Virus record (IMG/VR): IMGVR_UViG_3300037153_000557
Location: 1-55,007 of that record
Direction: 5' to 3' (one strand)
Origin: a virus
Length of the DNA: 55,007 nt
A program made the position numbers and the translations under genes. Below the pieces are notes generated by a model, which made no database searches, was not told the DNA's origin, and was given only the letters and a program-made list of their open reading frames with translations. This document shows positions 31,639-39,415 of the stretch, piece after piece (positions within the stretch are counted from its first letter, which is position 1; each line of letters begins with the position of its first letter).

Positions 31639-31929
31639 TTACTTTCTTCTCACTAATGTATTTATTTGCTGAAGCGCAGCCCTTCTCTCAGCAACCACAA
31701 TCGCACGTTCGACATTCTCGAAATGCTTACTCAAACGTTTCAAAAAGAGCAGTCTTACAATCCACCCACCATTGCCATGAAATGCGCTCTCATCCCAATA
31801 TGCGCTTGTCTTATCTTGTCGTGTGAGATAGGCGTCCATGATGTTTAACGATGACTTCGTACCACTAAAACGGATAGCATAGGTGGTTGTATTGATTTGC
31901 GTGATGTCTTGAATAATCAGCTTGTGCAT
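31639..31929 (-). CDS. Small unknown protein coupled to initiator 2
   Basis: 96 residues starting one base after the initiator-2 stop. A beta-rich start (IIQDITQINTTTYAIRFSGTKSS) leads to a basic helix (LLFLKRLSKHFENVERAIVVAERRAALQQ). It may assist initiation, given position; this is inference. Confidence 0.6.
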   Translation of the reverse strand: MHKLIIQDITQINTTTYAIRFSGTKSSLNIMDAYLTRQDKTSAYWDESAFHGNGGWIVRLLFLKRLSKHFENVERAIVVAERRAALQQINTLVRRK

Positions 31930-31930
31930 G

Positions 31931-32995
31931 TTACGCTTTGGCTCCTTCCTGCTGTTGTGCTGCTCTTGCTGCGTTCCTCGCTCGCATCTTGGCTAACTGC
32001 TCTTGGTTGCTTCTCTTGATGGCTGCCAATTCGCTCTCTGTTGGCTGTTGTGCAATGTGTGGGCCTGTGGGCTTGCCACGGGATGACGACGCTGGTGTGG
32101 GCTTTGCTTCCAGTGACTGTAACCAGCCATTCAGCTCATTCACTAAATTTTTGAGATGGATTTGTCCTTGAATATACGGTAACGCTCGTACAAAGTGGAC
32201 TAAGCTAATAAAATTCTCTACTGTTTGTACGTATTTTGCAATTTCGGCGCACTCTCCTTTGAGCTTGGCGGTTTTGCGTGGTGGCTTGGCTTTGAAGATC
32301 GTTTGGCAGGCGTAGTCGTAGATGACTTGTTCTGTTTCAGTTGACGAAACTTCCTCTTCCTGCTTTGTCTCCTGAAAAGCAGTTTTAAATTGAGAGTGAG
32401 AAGCATGAATGGATGAATGCGTAGCCTCTTGGGTTGCAGAGACGTTGGGCGTGCCATTCTTTCTTTCTACAGTATCTTTCTTAGAGTTTCTTTCTTTAGT
32501 TTCTTTCTCTGATCGATGTAAACTTTCTTTACCTCCGATGTCAAGATTCTTTACCTCTGGGGTAAAGATGTTTGACCTCTGGGGTAAAGATCCTTTACCT
32601 CTAGTTTGGGGGTAAAGATCCTTTACCTCTGAGTCAGAAGCAAACATCTTGAGAGCATAAGCTTTGACTATTCTAGCCCTGTCTCTATTATCAACATTAC
32701 AGATGAGATAGCCGTGTTCAATGGCATATTTGAGCCCTTGGATTACGCTTGGTTTGCTCAAACCTGTTCCATCATCAATTCGACTTCCATCGGCACGTTT
32801 TCTGCCATGCATAAACTCATCAACAGTGATAGGCTTCGGCTTTCCATCGTATTCCTGAAAGCCCCACGTATGTCTCAAGACGTATTCCACGACCTTTAAC
32901 TCCGCAAGATTATTGATCTTTGCAGAGATATTCACCCATTCGATAGGCATGCGAAAGTAGTTGCTTACAGGAGGGTTGAAACCATTGAATGTCAT
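31931..32995 (-). CDS. Lambda-O-like replication initiator 2 (paralogue)
   Basis: 354 residues, GGGAGGTAG site. The winged-helix part (NLAELKVVEYVLRHTWGFQ, PITVDEFMHGRKRADGSRIDDGTGLSKPSVIQGLKYAIEHGYLIC) closely parallels initiator 1. The centre is encoded by a different iteron array, followed by a Lys/Glu/Ser/Thr-rich linker and a helical C-terminal domain (residues 230-330) ending in an Arg/Ala/Gln-rich tail. It would bind its own origin, giving the element two initiation systems. Confidence 0.8.
   Translation of the reverse strand: MTFNGFNPPVSNYFRMPIEWVNISAKINNLAELKVVEYVLRHTWGFQEYDGKPKPITVDEFMHGRKRADGSRIDDGTGLSKPSVIQGLKYAIEHGYLICNVDNRDRARIVKAYALKMFASDSEVKDLYPQTRGKGSLPQRSNIFTPEVKNLDIGGKESLHRSEKETKERNSKKDTVERKNGTPNVSATQEATHSSIHASHSQFKTAFQETKQEEEVSSTETEQVIYDYACQTIFKAKPPRKTAKLKGECAEIAKYVQTVENFISLVHFVRALPYIQGQIHLKNLVNELNGWLQSLEAKPTPASSSRGKPTGPHIAQQPTESELAAIKRSNQEQLAKMRARNAARAAQQQEGAKA
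32456..32629 (-). repeat. Second iteron origin inside initiator 2 gene
   Basis: On the plus strand TTTACCTC-type units start at 32528, 32550, 32572 (variant TTTGACCTC), 32594 and 32622, with 22-bp period (last 28). Between units GGGGTAAAGATC repeats. On the coding strand a purine-rich run (32517-32456) follows, the same arrangement as in initiator 1 but with a different word. Confidence 0.78.
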
Positions 32996-33181
32996 CTCAC
33001 TACCTCCCAGGGGACTTGATTCGAGGTGGGATTATATGATAATGTGTATAGTATAGACATCAGGTCTACCTTTCTAGTAATAACATACACCTTGTAGTTT
33101 GTTTGGTCACATACTGCTCGGTGTTTTTTGTTAGCTTAGACATCGCATGTATTGCACATGTTCTGTCATCTGTGAAGGTTT

Positions 33182-33219
33182 GAGCTGACGGGCGTTCGGG
33201 TAAAATGGCCGTCAGCTCG
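33182..33219. terminator. Hairpin after the leftward repressor gene
   Basis: Perfect 10-bp stem GAGCTGACGG / CCGTCAGCTC with a 17-base loop, 4 bases beyond the repressor stop. No T-run on the leftward side, so efficiency is uncertain. The rest of 33000-33222 contains only the promoter of initiator 2 (TATAAT near 33035). Confidence 0.6.
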
Positions 33220-33222
33220 GGC

Positions 33223-33498
33223 CTAGGCTGCCTCCGATACCGAGTCTTGCTCGGTTTCTTTTTTGGCCTCACCTCTAATACTGATCCCGTGAACATTTTG
33301 TAGCGTAAATCTTTTGTCATAAGCAGACGAAAGCGCTATAAGCAGCTTGTTAATGGTACTTCGTATTGCGGGCTTTCCGTCCCTAATTCGTGCGACGGTA
33401 ACTTCGCTGATATTGTGATCCTTGCCAAATTGCCTTAGTGAATAGGGCAAGTTTTCAATCAGCTCTCTTAGTGTATAAATCTCTTTGTCTTCAAGCAT
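33223..33498 (-). CDS. HTH repressor (Cro/C1-like), autoregulated
   Basis: 91 residues, AAGAGAGGAG site. LRELIENLPYSLRQFGKDHNISEVTVARIRDGKPAIRSTINKLLIALSSAY (residues 9-60) is a lambda-repressor-like HTH with the recognition helix at SEVTVARIRDG. The C-terminal 30 residues are strand plus acidic tail. It faces the rightward early operon across a divergent promoter with a 16-bp inverted repeat, so it is the likely switch for that operon. Confidence 0.8.
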   Translation of the reverse strand: MLEDKEIYTLRELIENLPYSLRQFGKDHNISEVTVARIRDGKPAIRSTINKLLIALSSAYDKRFTLQNVHGISIRGEAKKETEQDSVSEAA

Positions 33499-33529
33499 TT
33501 GAGTCTCCTCTCTTTCTTAAGATATTTCA

Positions 33530-33625
33530 ATTCTACATAAAGATAAGCCATCTGTCAACTGATTTCTGCATTTTTAAAAACTCATATAAAAATGTGTTGA
33601 CAGATGGCTTAAGATGTGATATCTT
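33530..33625. promoter_or_regulatory. Divergent promoters with inverted-repeat operators
   Basis: Leftward TTGACA (33558-33553), 17 bp, TAGAAT (33535-33530). Rightward TTGACA (33597-33602), 17 bp, TATCTT (33620-33625). The words TAAGCCATCTGTCAAC and GTTGACAGATGGCTTA (33544-33559, 33596-33611) are exact inverted copies, so both spacers carry the same CAGATGGCTTA operator. Confidence 0.85.
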
Positions 33626-33672
33626 ATAAGTGTCCCAAGGACGAAGAAACAAAACCAAAGGAGACCACACCA

Positions 33673-33966
33673 ATGACTCGCATCCTGGACTTCGGCAAGA
33701 ACAAAGGCAAAGCCCTTCACGACTGTGAAGAGAAATATCTCAAGTGGCTCGTTTCACACGAAAAGGTGCTCGCCAAACGCAATCGCTGGGCTAGCCGAGA
33801 TGCTCGGTTCATCTTAGAGCGCAGAGCAGCACAAGCCGTTGTCACCACAACCGGGAATGCGACATGGAATGAGTGGGAAAAGGTTCTCATCGCGAAACCG
33901 ATCTCCAATGATCTGGGCATGCGTGGTCAATTGAATGGAACAAGAGCGTTTAGCTTAATGCGTTGA
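33673..33966 (+). CDS. DUF3820-like protein with C-terminal RAFSLMR tag
   Basis: 97 residues from ATG 33673 (AAAGGAGACC). Residues 1-35 (ILDFGKNKGKALHDCEEKYLKWLVSHE) match the short DUF3820 / exonuclease-X-C-like motif, FGKxKGKxL...YLxWL. The end, LNGTRAFSLMR, is shared with the SWIM protein at 34260. First gene of the rightward early operon and strongly regulated by the divergent promoter. Confidence 0.7.
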   Translation: MTRILDFGKNKGKALHDCEEKYLKWLVSHEKVLAKRNRWASRDARFILERRAAQAVVTTTGNATWNEWEKVLIAKPISNDLGMRGQLNGTRAFSLMR

Positions 33967-33986
33967 ACAAAAGAAAGGATAGTAAA

Positions 33987-34223
33987 ATGAGTCAAATGAA
34001 GAATTGTCGAGAGTGTGGGAATACGTGTGTCGGAGATGAAAATCTCTGTAATATCTGTCTTCAAGAGTTCGAAGATGAGTACGAAGATTGGTATGATGGC
34101 TGGCATGAAGAGTGTTGCCAAGACTTCACTCAGAATCGGAAAGAGGAAGAAACAGAAGCAAAGAGAAACAATCCACGGTACTTCGGAAATGCAATTAATC
34201 CCATTCAATGGAATTGGTGGTAA
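33987..34223 (+). CDS. Small acidic zinc-ribbon protein
   Basis: 78 residues from ATG 33987 (AAAGGATAG). KNCRECGNTCVGDENLCNICLQEF supplies four Cys in two CxxC knuckles. An acidic run EFEDEYEDWYDGWHEECCQDF follows, then NPIQWNWW at the C terminus. The acid-rich surface could mimic DNA or contact RNA polymerase, but this is speculation. Lies between the two tagged proteins. Confidence 0.65.
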   Translation: MSQMKNCRECGNTCVGDENLCNICLQEFEDEYEDWYDGWHEECCQDFTQNRKEEETEAKRNNPRYFGNAINPIQWNWW

Positions 34224-34259
34224 GACGAGAAGAAAGTAAGCAAGGAAGGAGAGACACTT

Positions 34260-34793
34260 ATGAAAAGGCAGACAGCGACACACCACATACAAGCGGCACC
34301 AAAGGTGATCAAAGAGCGTGAGATCCTCGTCTTGAGACGCTACTACATCAAACAGGACTACGCTCCCAAAGGGCTGCACAAAGGTGATGTGGTGTTAGTC
34401 ATTCGCAGCGACAAGGGTGCTGAGTACACGGTGACGTTGCGTAGGAACAAAGCACACTCTTGTACCTGCCCTTCCGTCAAGCCGTGTTACCACATCAAAA
34501 CCATGGTGGGAAAAGAGAATGCGCGGTATGCTACTGAGAAAGCTGTCAAGATGCCTGCTCAAGAAGTTGTCTCTCCAAAGGGTGAAGAAATGGCAGAGGC
34601 CGCCGTCAAAGAGGCTGAAAAGATCGTCACTCCTCAGTTCACCAACCTGTTCAAGAGGCCTAGCAGATGGCTCTCAGAGCAAATTGAGAAGCAAGAGAGC
34701 TATCGTGAGATCAAAGCGCAAGCCCGCGAGATCCGCGAACGTCGTGAATATGCTCCATTGAATGGAAATCGGGCTTTTTCTCTCATGAGATGA
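34260..34793 (+). CDS. SWIM zinc-finger protein with C-terminal RAFSLMR tag
   Basis: 177 residues, AAGGAAGGAGAG site. Residues 55-85 contain SCTCPSVKPCYHIK, the CxC...CxH pattern of SWIM domains, which bind DNA or protein. The remainder is helical and charged. It ends LNGNRAFSLMR, matching the end of the 33673 product although the codons differ (only short DNA identity), so the peptide itself seems selected. Confidence 0.8.
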   Translation: MKRQTATHHIQAAPKVIKEREILVLRRYYIKQDYAPKGLHKGDVVLVIRSDKGAEYTVTLRRNKAHSCTCPSVKPCYHIKTMVGKENARYATEKAVKMPAQEVVSPKGEEMAEAAVKEAEKIVTPQFTNLFKRPSRWLSEQIEKQESYREIKAQAREIRERREYAPLNGNRAFSLMR

Positions 34794-34820
34794 GAGCCCA
34801 AAGAGAAAGGGACAAACAAG

Positions 34821-34997
34821 ATGAAACAGCAAGCCGAACCAAAGATGCCGTGTGAACAGTGCAAAAAACTCATTAAAGTGAGTGAATTGGTCCATTGGCA
34901 CGGATACTATCAAAAGCAAGACCGGACGTATGTCTTGGTCCAAAAAGACGTGTGTTTGAGCTGTCGGAACCGCTTATCCATTCTGATGCCACTGTGA
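34821..34997 (+). CDS. Small zinc-ribbon protein
   Basis: 58 residues from ATG 34821 (AAAGGGAC site), absent from simple ORF lists because of its size. MPCEQCKKLI and VCLSCRNRL supply two CxxC pairs around a basic, aromatic middle (HWHGYYQKQDRTY). One zinc ribbon. Same operon. 34998-35182 holds no clear gene. Confidence 0.65.
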   Translation: MKQQAEPKMPCEQCKKLIKVSELVHWHGYYQKQDRTYVLVQKDVCLSCRNRLSILMPL

Positions 34998-35182
34998 AAA
35001 TGGAGAGGCTGAGAGTCGTCCCGTCCACGATGTGGTTTTTCGCACTCAGGAAAGCGCAAGAGACGGCCTTGCATGGATGAGAGAGACAAACTGCCATCTC
35101 AGAAATCAAAGCCTCAGAAATCGGTGGTAGGAGCTTTCTCGTAGGTTATAGCAATTCGTTATAAAGTGAAAGGACAAAACCG

Positions 35183-35464
35183 ATGGACATTCATGTCAGG
35201 CAATATTGGTATCCCGATGCAAACGGGGTGCCAGCACTCAAGGTGTACAAATTTTTTCGCAAGGTGGGGCCGCGAAAATACGAATTGATCCCCGAGTTGA
35301 TGAGCTACGGCTTTGCGAGCAAAGCACGCGCTGAGAAGCGTGCGAGAGAGGTGGAAGCTGAGTATGCGGCAAAGGAAGCGGCTGAAGCAGCAAAACAAGA
35401 GTTCGTGTGTAGTGGATGTCTCGATGGATGGTGCGATGGGTGCGTGCCGGAGACGGAAATGTAG
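35183..35464 (+). CDS. Helical protein with C-terminal Cys cluster
   Basis: 93 residues (AAAGGAC site). A beta-rich start (HVRQYWYPDANGVPALKVYKFF) leads to a long Ala/Glu/Lys helix (SKARAEKRAREVEAEYAAKEAAEAAKQ), then CSGCLDGWCDGC with four Cys. Directly before the Bet-type recombinase, so perhaps linked to ssDNA handling. No family recognised. Confidence 0.6.
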   Translation: MDIHVRQYWYPDANGVPALKVYKFFRKVGPRKYELIPELMSYGFASKARAEKRAREVEAEYAAKEAAEAAKQEFVCSGCLDGWCDGCVPETEM

Positions 35465-35582
35465 TGGGATGGGAAGGCTAGCAGTGAGGAAAGCCTTCCC
35501 AAAGAGCTGGGTGAGAGGCTGCTAGCATGAAACAGCCTCTCAAAAAGAAGTATACAATACTATGACAAGGAGTGTGAACATC

Positions 35583-36416
35583 ATGAGTACCGCATTAATC
35601 AGTTTTAATCAAGAAGAAATCCAGTTAGTCAAGAGTCAGATAGCCCCTGGCGCTAGCGACGGACAGCTAGCACTTTTTATCCAAGTATGCAAACAGACGG
35701 GCCTCAATCCGTTCGCGCGGCAGATCTACGCGGTCTTCAGAAATGAATGGGTGGATGGAAAGAACGAAAAGCGCATGACGATACAAACGAGCATAGACGG
35801 CTATAGATTACTCGCGCAAAGGTCTGGTGAATATGCAGGTCAAGAGGGTCCTTGGTGGTATGACGACCAAAAGAAAGAGTGGGTTGATTTGTGGTTAGAA
35901 GAATACCCACCAGCGGCAGCTAAGGTAGGCGTTATGCGTAAGGGTTTTACGCAACCCATTTATGCTGTAGCAAGTTTCAAGAGCTATGCTGCTCGCAAAA
36001 AAGATGGGACCCTTATGACCATGTGGCAAAAGTTGCCAGAGGTGATGATAGCCAAAGTTAGCGAAAGCTTGGCATTGCGTAGGGCCTTTCCTGCTGAACT
36101 GTCCGGTATCTATACCGATGCAGAGATGGAACAAGCCGACACTTCAGCGCAAACTGTTGCAGTCGCCACACAGGTACGCCCACAAACGGAAGAGGACAAG
36201 AAAAAGGCTCGTCTCAACAACCTCTTCAAAGTCGGCAAGGCCAAGGGCTTGTATGGCAACAAGACCGAGATGGCGGAATACATCTCAGATGCGCTTGAGA
36301 CGGTCATAGAGGCCGATGATCTGATGAGTCTAGAGGATGAACGCTTACTTGTAGTAGAGCAGGCTGTAGAGGCTTCTAGTGGCTTTGCATCGGCAGATCT
36401 GCAACAAGCTTCGTAG
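35583..36416 (+). CDS. bet: Single-strand annealing recombinase (lambda Bet / RecT superfamily)
   Basis: 277 residues from ATG 35583 (AAGGAG site; ATG 35562 is an upstream alternative). Residues 30-190 match phage Bet proteins: LALFIQVCKQTGLNPFARQIYAV, QTSIDGYRLLAQRSGEYAGQEGP, KSYAARK, WQKLPEVMIAKVSESLALRRAFP, ELSGIYTDAEM. It anneals complementary single strands during phage recombination and may help replication or circularise terminally redundant DNA. The C-terminal 80 residues resemble a variable helical tail that often contacts SSB. No exonuclease partner is adjacent; the nuclease at 43378 is the nearest. Confidence 0.92.
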   Translation: MSTALISFNQEEIQLVKSQIAPGASDGQLALFIQVCKQTGLNPFARQIYAVFRNEWVDGKNEKRMTIQTSIDGYRLLAQRSGEYAGQEGPWWYDDQKKEWVDLWLEEYPPAAAKVGVMRKGFTQPIYAVASFKSYAARKKDGTLMTMWQKLPEVMIAKVSESLALRRAFPAELSGIYTDAEMEQADTSAQTVAVATQVRPQTEEDKKKARLNNLFKVGKAKGLYGNKTEMAEYISDALETVIEADDLMSLEDERLLVVEQAVEASSGFASADLQQAS

Positions 36417-36423
36417 CGTGGTG

Positions 36424-36506
36424 GGGCTTCGGCCCAGAAAAGATGTTCAATCTCGACTCCCCCGCTCGTATCGGGGGAGTGAAACACAAACGGGGCTTCG
36501 GCCAGA
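36424..36506 (+). repeat. Three hairpins between bet and the next gene
   Basis: GGGC-TTCG-GCCC (36424-36435), ACTCCCCCG/CGGGGGAGT (about 36454-36481), GGGC-TTCG-GCC (36495-36506). The outer two are near-identical (GGGGCTTCGGCC CAGAAA). The last abuts the AGAAAGGA ribosome site. No T-tract, so not ordinary terminators; probably transcript stabilisers or attenuators. Confidence 0.6.
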
Positions 36507-36517
36507 AAGGATGAATT

Positions 36518-36679
36518 ATGCCAGCATCAACCAACAGCAAACTGCTCTTTGCTCCTCTTCCTCCGATTGATCCGGTCAAACGCGCTCAAGCCATTCGAGA
36601 GGCACTAGCCAAGAGACGGATCAAGCACACGAAAGAGCTAGACGAGATATTGGCACTGTTAGATCAACTTGTAGCATAA
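36518..36679 (+). CDS. Small helical protein
   Basis: 53 residues from ATG 36518 (AGAAAGGA site). MPASTNSKLLFAPLPP then a basic helix KRAQAIREALAKRRIKHTKELDEILALL. Another ATG at 36511 in a different frame gives only a short peptide. The long basic helix suggests nucleic-acid contact; otherwise unknown. Confidence 0.6.
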   Translation: MPASTNSKLLFAPLPPIDPVKRAQAIREALAKRRIKHTKELDEILALLDQLVA

Positions 36680-36701
36680 AAGAGTAGAAAGGGATTTACA
36701 C

Positions 36702-36884
36702 ATGGAATGCACACCAATAACTATCACATGGAAGCAGTTCAGACAGCTCAAAGCGGCTGTGCTCATTCAGCACTTCCAACTCGGATTTGAAGAGGTAGGA
36801 AAAGCAATGGTGGCATTGCAGTGTTGGCACTATCGCAAAGAGCGTATCAAGTTAAGAGTACTTACCACATGGTATAAGCGGTAG
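36702..36884 (+). CDS. Small helical protein
   Basis: 60 residues (GAAAGGGA site). PITITWKQFRQLKAAVLIQHFQLGFEEVGKAMVALQCWHYRKERIKL: helical, aromatic and basic C terminus. Last gene before the terminator at 36985. Function unknown. Confidence 0.6.
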   Translation: MECTPITITWKQFRQLKAAVLIQHFQLGFEEVGKAMVALQCWHYRKERIKLRVLTTWYKR

Positions 36885-36984
36885 AAGTGAGGAAACAGAG
36901 CAGTGAGCCAGTGCTGTACGAGCTAAAATCTGACCATTCAAATAGTTGCTCACTGCTCTTGTCCTCAATCATAGACGTACTGTC

Positions 36985-37016
36985 AACAGACGGGGTTTCA
37001 GCCTCATCTGTTTTTT
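36985..37016 (+). terminator. Rightward terminator of the bet operon
   Basis: AACAGA...GGGG-TTTCAG-CCTC...TCTGTT with a T6 run (37011-37016). Upstream in the same gap is a 10-bp inverted repeat GAGCAGTGAG/CTCACTGCTC (about 36897-36960). 36885-37100 has no gene. Confidence 0.75.
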
Positions 37017-37100
37017 GTTGTGCTAGGAAAGTAGCCAGATTGGCTACCTTGCGAGTCTCTTCTCGCTGCTATAGTAGGCCGAAACGAAATAAGGCCTGCT

Positions 37101-37322
37101 GTGTTAGAAGATCTCTTTCCAAGGCGATTGAAGCAGCTTCGTAAGAAAAAGAAGCTGACACAGCTCAAACTCTCAATCATTCTGGGCGTACACATTAGCA
37201 CCATCAAACGATGGGAAACAGGAAAGAGATTCCCTGATCCTACCGAGATACAGGCCATAGCACAGGCTTTAGGCGTACGAATGAAAGACCTCTTTGACTT
37301 CCCTGAACATCCTAAACTCTAA
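37101..37322 (+). CDS. XRE-family HTH regulator
   Basis: 73 residues from a GTG at 37101. RRLKQLRKKKKLTQLKLSIILGVHISTIKRWETGKRFPDPTEIQAIAQALGVRMKDLF is a complete Xre/Cro helix-turn-helix. No oligomerisation or protease domain. It stands alone between terminators, so it is separately expressed. Target unknown. Confidence 0.8.
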   Translation: MLEDLFPRRLKQLRKKKKLTQLKLSIILGVHISTIKRWETGKRFPDPTEIQAIAQALGVRMKDLFDFPEHPKL

Positions 37323-37950
37323 TTAAAAATCGTTATCACCGGGCTCGATCCACAGAAGGGGATCGAGATTTCGTCATGTCCCCAAAATGTCACCAAAAAG
37401 CACTGGTATTTTCTTCCTGTCTTGGGATATACTTGAGAGTGGACAAGAATGGTAATTCTTACACAAGAACTCGCTAGGTGCATTTCTTCACAAGCGCAAG
37501 GCTTGGTTTCCGTTGCAGAGCGATGCAACATACACAAAATGTACGAAGGAGTACAGTCCGATGGACATACATCAACGCTACTAGGCGAATACAGTATTTT
37601 TCGCGTTCCACGCGCAGACAGGCGCTTCTTCTCGATTTTTCTTCGGTTTTTCACGCACGGAGATTCTGTCCTTTTTGGTAGGTGTATAACATGCATAGAA
37701 AGATATGTGGATGTATACATATCAACACATTACCATGTTGGCACATAAGCGCAAAACGAATCGCATGTGTCATGGCGTTTCGAATGGATGTTCTCATCGC
37801 GTAGATTGGCCTGTAGAGCTGGTTTATTGCCACCATGCTATTTAGCACGTACTAATTAGCAGGATTGTGAAATACTCGACAATTGGGCATAATTGTTGGT
37901 ACCGCCGTTGTTTCGACAACGTCTTCCCACTTTTTACAGAGGTAAAAGAT
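37323..37950. other. 628-bp non-coding interval
   Basis: Contains a terminator-like stem CTCGATCC/GGATCGAG (37344-37367), a palindrome GTTGCA-GAGCGA-TGCAAC (near 37516), and a CGTTGT-TTCG-ACAACG hairpin (about 37908-37923) 28 bases before the LuxR-HTH gene. A 99-residue ORF at 37449 has no ribosome site and unlike composition, so I do not call it. Promoter elements are likely but I could not fix them. Confidence 0.5.
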
Positions 37951-38253
37951 ATGAACATAAACAATATCACTCTTTCTACGAAAGAGACCGAAGTGATGGA
38001 TTTATTAGCACGATGGTATGTAAAAGACGAAGAAATAGCACAAGCCTTACAAATTAGCAAGGGAAGTGCACACAATCACGTAATCAGAATTATGCGTTTA
38101 ACAGGCATTCACAACCGTACAATGCTCATATGGTATGCGCAAGAATGCGGCTTTGGGAAAAACAAGAGCCCCCGTCGGATAACAGAGGCTCTCAACCCCA
38201 GCATGGTAAACACAACAAAAACCGAAGTCGGACATAGCGTAGCAGAATTCTAG
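37951..38253 (+). CDS. Single-domain LuxR-type HTH protein 1
   Basis: 100 residues from ATG 37951 (CAGAGGTAAAAG site). Residues 4-62 (LSTKETEVMDLLARWYVKDEEIAQALQISKGSAHNHVIRIMRLTGIHNRTMLIWYA) form a GerE/LuxR HTH without a receiver or ligand domain. The C-terminal tail is Lys/Pro/Thr-rich. One of three such genes (also 39688, 46605). Likely middle/late transcription regulators. Confidence 0.8.
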   Translation: MNINNITLSTKETEVMDLLARWYVKDEEIAQALQISKGSAHNHVIRIMRLTGIHNRTMLIWYAQECGFGKNKSPRRITEALNPSMVNTTKTEVGHSVAEF

Positions 38254-38320
38254 CCAAAAGTGATGGTTCTTTAGAACGATTTCTCGTCCAGCATTGAATT
38301 CCACAAAAGAGGTAATAGTT

Positions 38321-38581
38321 ATGCACGAACACCGTATCTCAGAAACAGACCATCTTGACCAGACAAGCTTTTGTGAGAGAGAGAAGAAGAAACAAGGGCT
38401 CGCAACTCTTTCCCCTGAACGAATTCGTGAAATTGCAAGCATGGGGGGAAAAGCCTGCCATGCTCAAGGAAAAGGGCATCAGTGGACCTCAGAGGAAGCG
38501 CGCGAGGCAGGCCGTAAAGGGGGGCTTATCGGAGGCCGTGCCCCCCGACGAAAGACCGCAGAGAAAAGAGGTGTGGCATGA
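38321..38581 (+). CDS. KGG-motif stress-type small protein
   Basis: 86 residues from ATG 38321 (AGAGGTAA). LSPERIREIASMGGKACHAQGKGHQWTSEEAREAGRKGG has two GG-K/A units typical of the KGG (Em/GsiB-like) family, small hydrophilic proteins of dormancy or stress. Followed by a basic end. Its stop overlaps the next ATG. Role in the phage is unknown; KGG proteins are occasionally phage-encoded. Confidence 0.65.
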   Translation: MHEHRISETDHLDQTSFCEREKKKQGLATLSPERIREIASMGGKACHAQGKGHQWTSEEAREAGRKGGLIGGRAPRRKTAEKRGVA

Positions 38582-39027
38582 TTCGCTGTTTTAAATGCGG
38601 CACGCCCGCCACGCAAGACGCTGAAGGCACGATCCATCGTGCTTGTCAGTGCTACCAGCCCAGTCTTATCCAGACGCCGGAGTTGCCTGCTCTCAGACGT
38701 CATGAAAGCGCAACAGGCGTGCCCATCAACCAGTGCCCCATGTGTGGGGAGCCTGTCATCTCCCTGATGTCTCACCGGTGTCGTGGTTTTGGCTCCGTGC
38801 CACCATCTCAAAGCCACGATGTATTGCCAAAAGTCCTACCAGAAGAACCCGAAGTCTTGCCCGAGCAGGCCCATCGCATGTGTCTCTACCTGGAGAACGC
38901 CCTGATCGAACATCTGTCCACATGTGAGAGCTGCCACTTTCTTGCTCGACAAGGCTTGTCTTGCTTCGACTGCATCACTCTTCATTTGCTGCATGCGAAG
39001 TGGGAAAAGAAAGCAGGCACACCATGA
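38578..39027 (+). CDS. Multi-zinc-ribbon protein
   Basis: 149 residues, ATGA-coupled. MIRCFKCGTPATQDAEGTIHRACQC (zinc ribbon 1), NQCPMCGEPVISLMSHRCRG (ribbon 2) and CESCHFLARQGLSCFDC (ribbon 3) give three CxxC-rich sites joined by Pro/Glu-rich linkers. Such proteins bind nucleic acid or protein. No catalytic residues seen. Confidence 0.7.
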   Translation: MIRCFKCGTPATQDAEGTIHRACQCYQPSLIQTPELPALRRHESATGVPINQCPMCGEPVISLMSHRCRGFGSVPPSQSHDVLPKVLPEEPEVLPEQAHRMCLYLENALIEHLSTCESCHFLARQGLSCFDCITLHLLHAKWEKKAGTP

Positions 39028-39209
39028 CCGAACTACACACCCTGGTATCACTTGCCAATGTCCAGACACTGGTGCTCGGTCACCATATTTTTGAGCACGA
39101 ACTGCATCCACATAGTGGTGACGATGTGATGTTATTGAGTGATATTCAGCAATTAAAGCGTACAGTTTGCAAAATAGAGCAAGAACTAGAGAAAGAAGAA
39201 CAAGAATGA
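39024..39209 (+). CDS. Small unknown protein
   Basis: 61 residues, start overlaps the previous stop (ATGA). LHTLVSLANVQTLVLGHHIFEHELHPH then an acidic coiled helix SDIQQLKRTVCKIEQELEKEEQE. Contains several His in the middle. Unknown. Confidence 0.55.
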   Translation: MTELHTLVSLANVQTLVLGHHIFEHELHPHSGDDVMLLSDIQQLKRTVCKIEQELEKEEQE

Positions 39210-39415
39210 AAAATATTCATCCGATCTTACGACAAAAGAAGCTATGCATCTATAGTAAGCGTGAAGAGCATATTCTAGCAGAGGCGCTAGGACGTCGTAT
39301 TCTTGCGCTTCAACGATTAGGCACACCAAAGGAGCAAGAGGAGATAGACATCTTGACGGACATCATGAAGCGCTTTGGCTATCGTCCCGCAACAGAAGAG
39401 GAGCGATATTTGTGA
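39206..39415 (+). CDS. Small helical protein
   Basis: 69 residues, coupled ATGA. KKLCIYSKREEHILAEALGRRILALQRLGTPKEQEEIDILTDIMKRFGYRPATEEERYL: helical, charged. Unknown. Confidence 0.55.
   Translation: MKNIHPILRQKKLCIYSKREEHILAEALGRRILALQRLGTPKEQEEIDILTDIMKRFGYRPATEEERYL

Noticed and set aside
34999-35080. 26-residue ORF after the zinc-ribbon gene
   Set aside because: The ATG has no ribosome site and the peptide shows nothing beyond chance.
37449-37748. 99-residue plus-strand ORF in the 37.3-37.95 kb gap, and the overlapping minus-strand ORF
   Set aside because: No good ribosome site and low-complexity or basic composition unlike neighbours.
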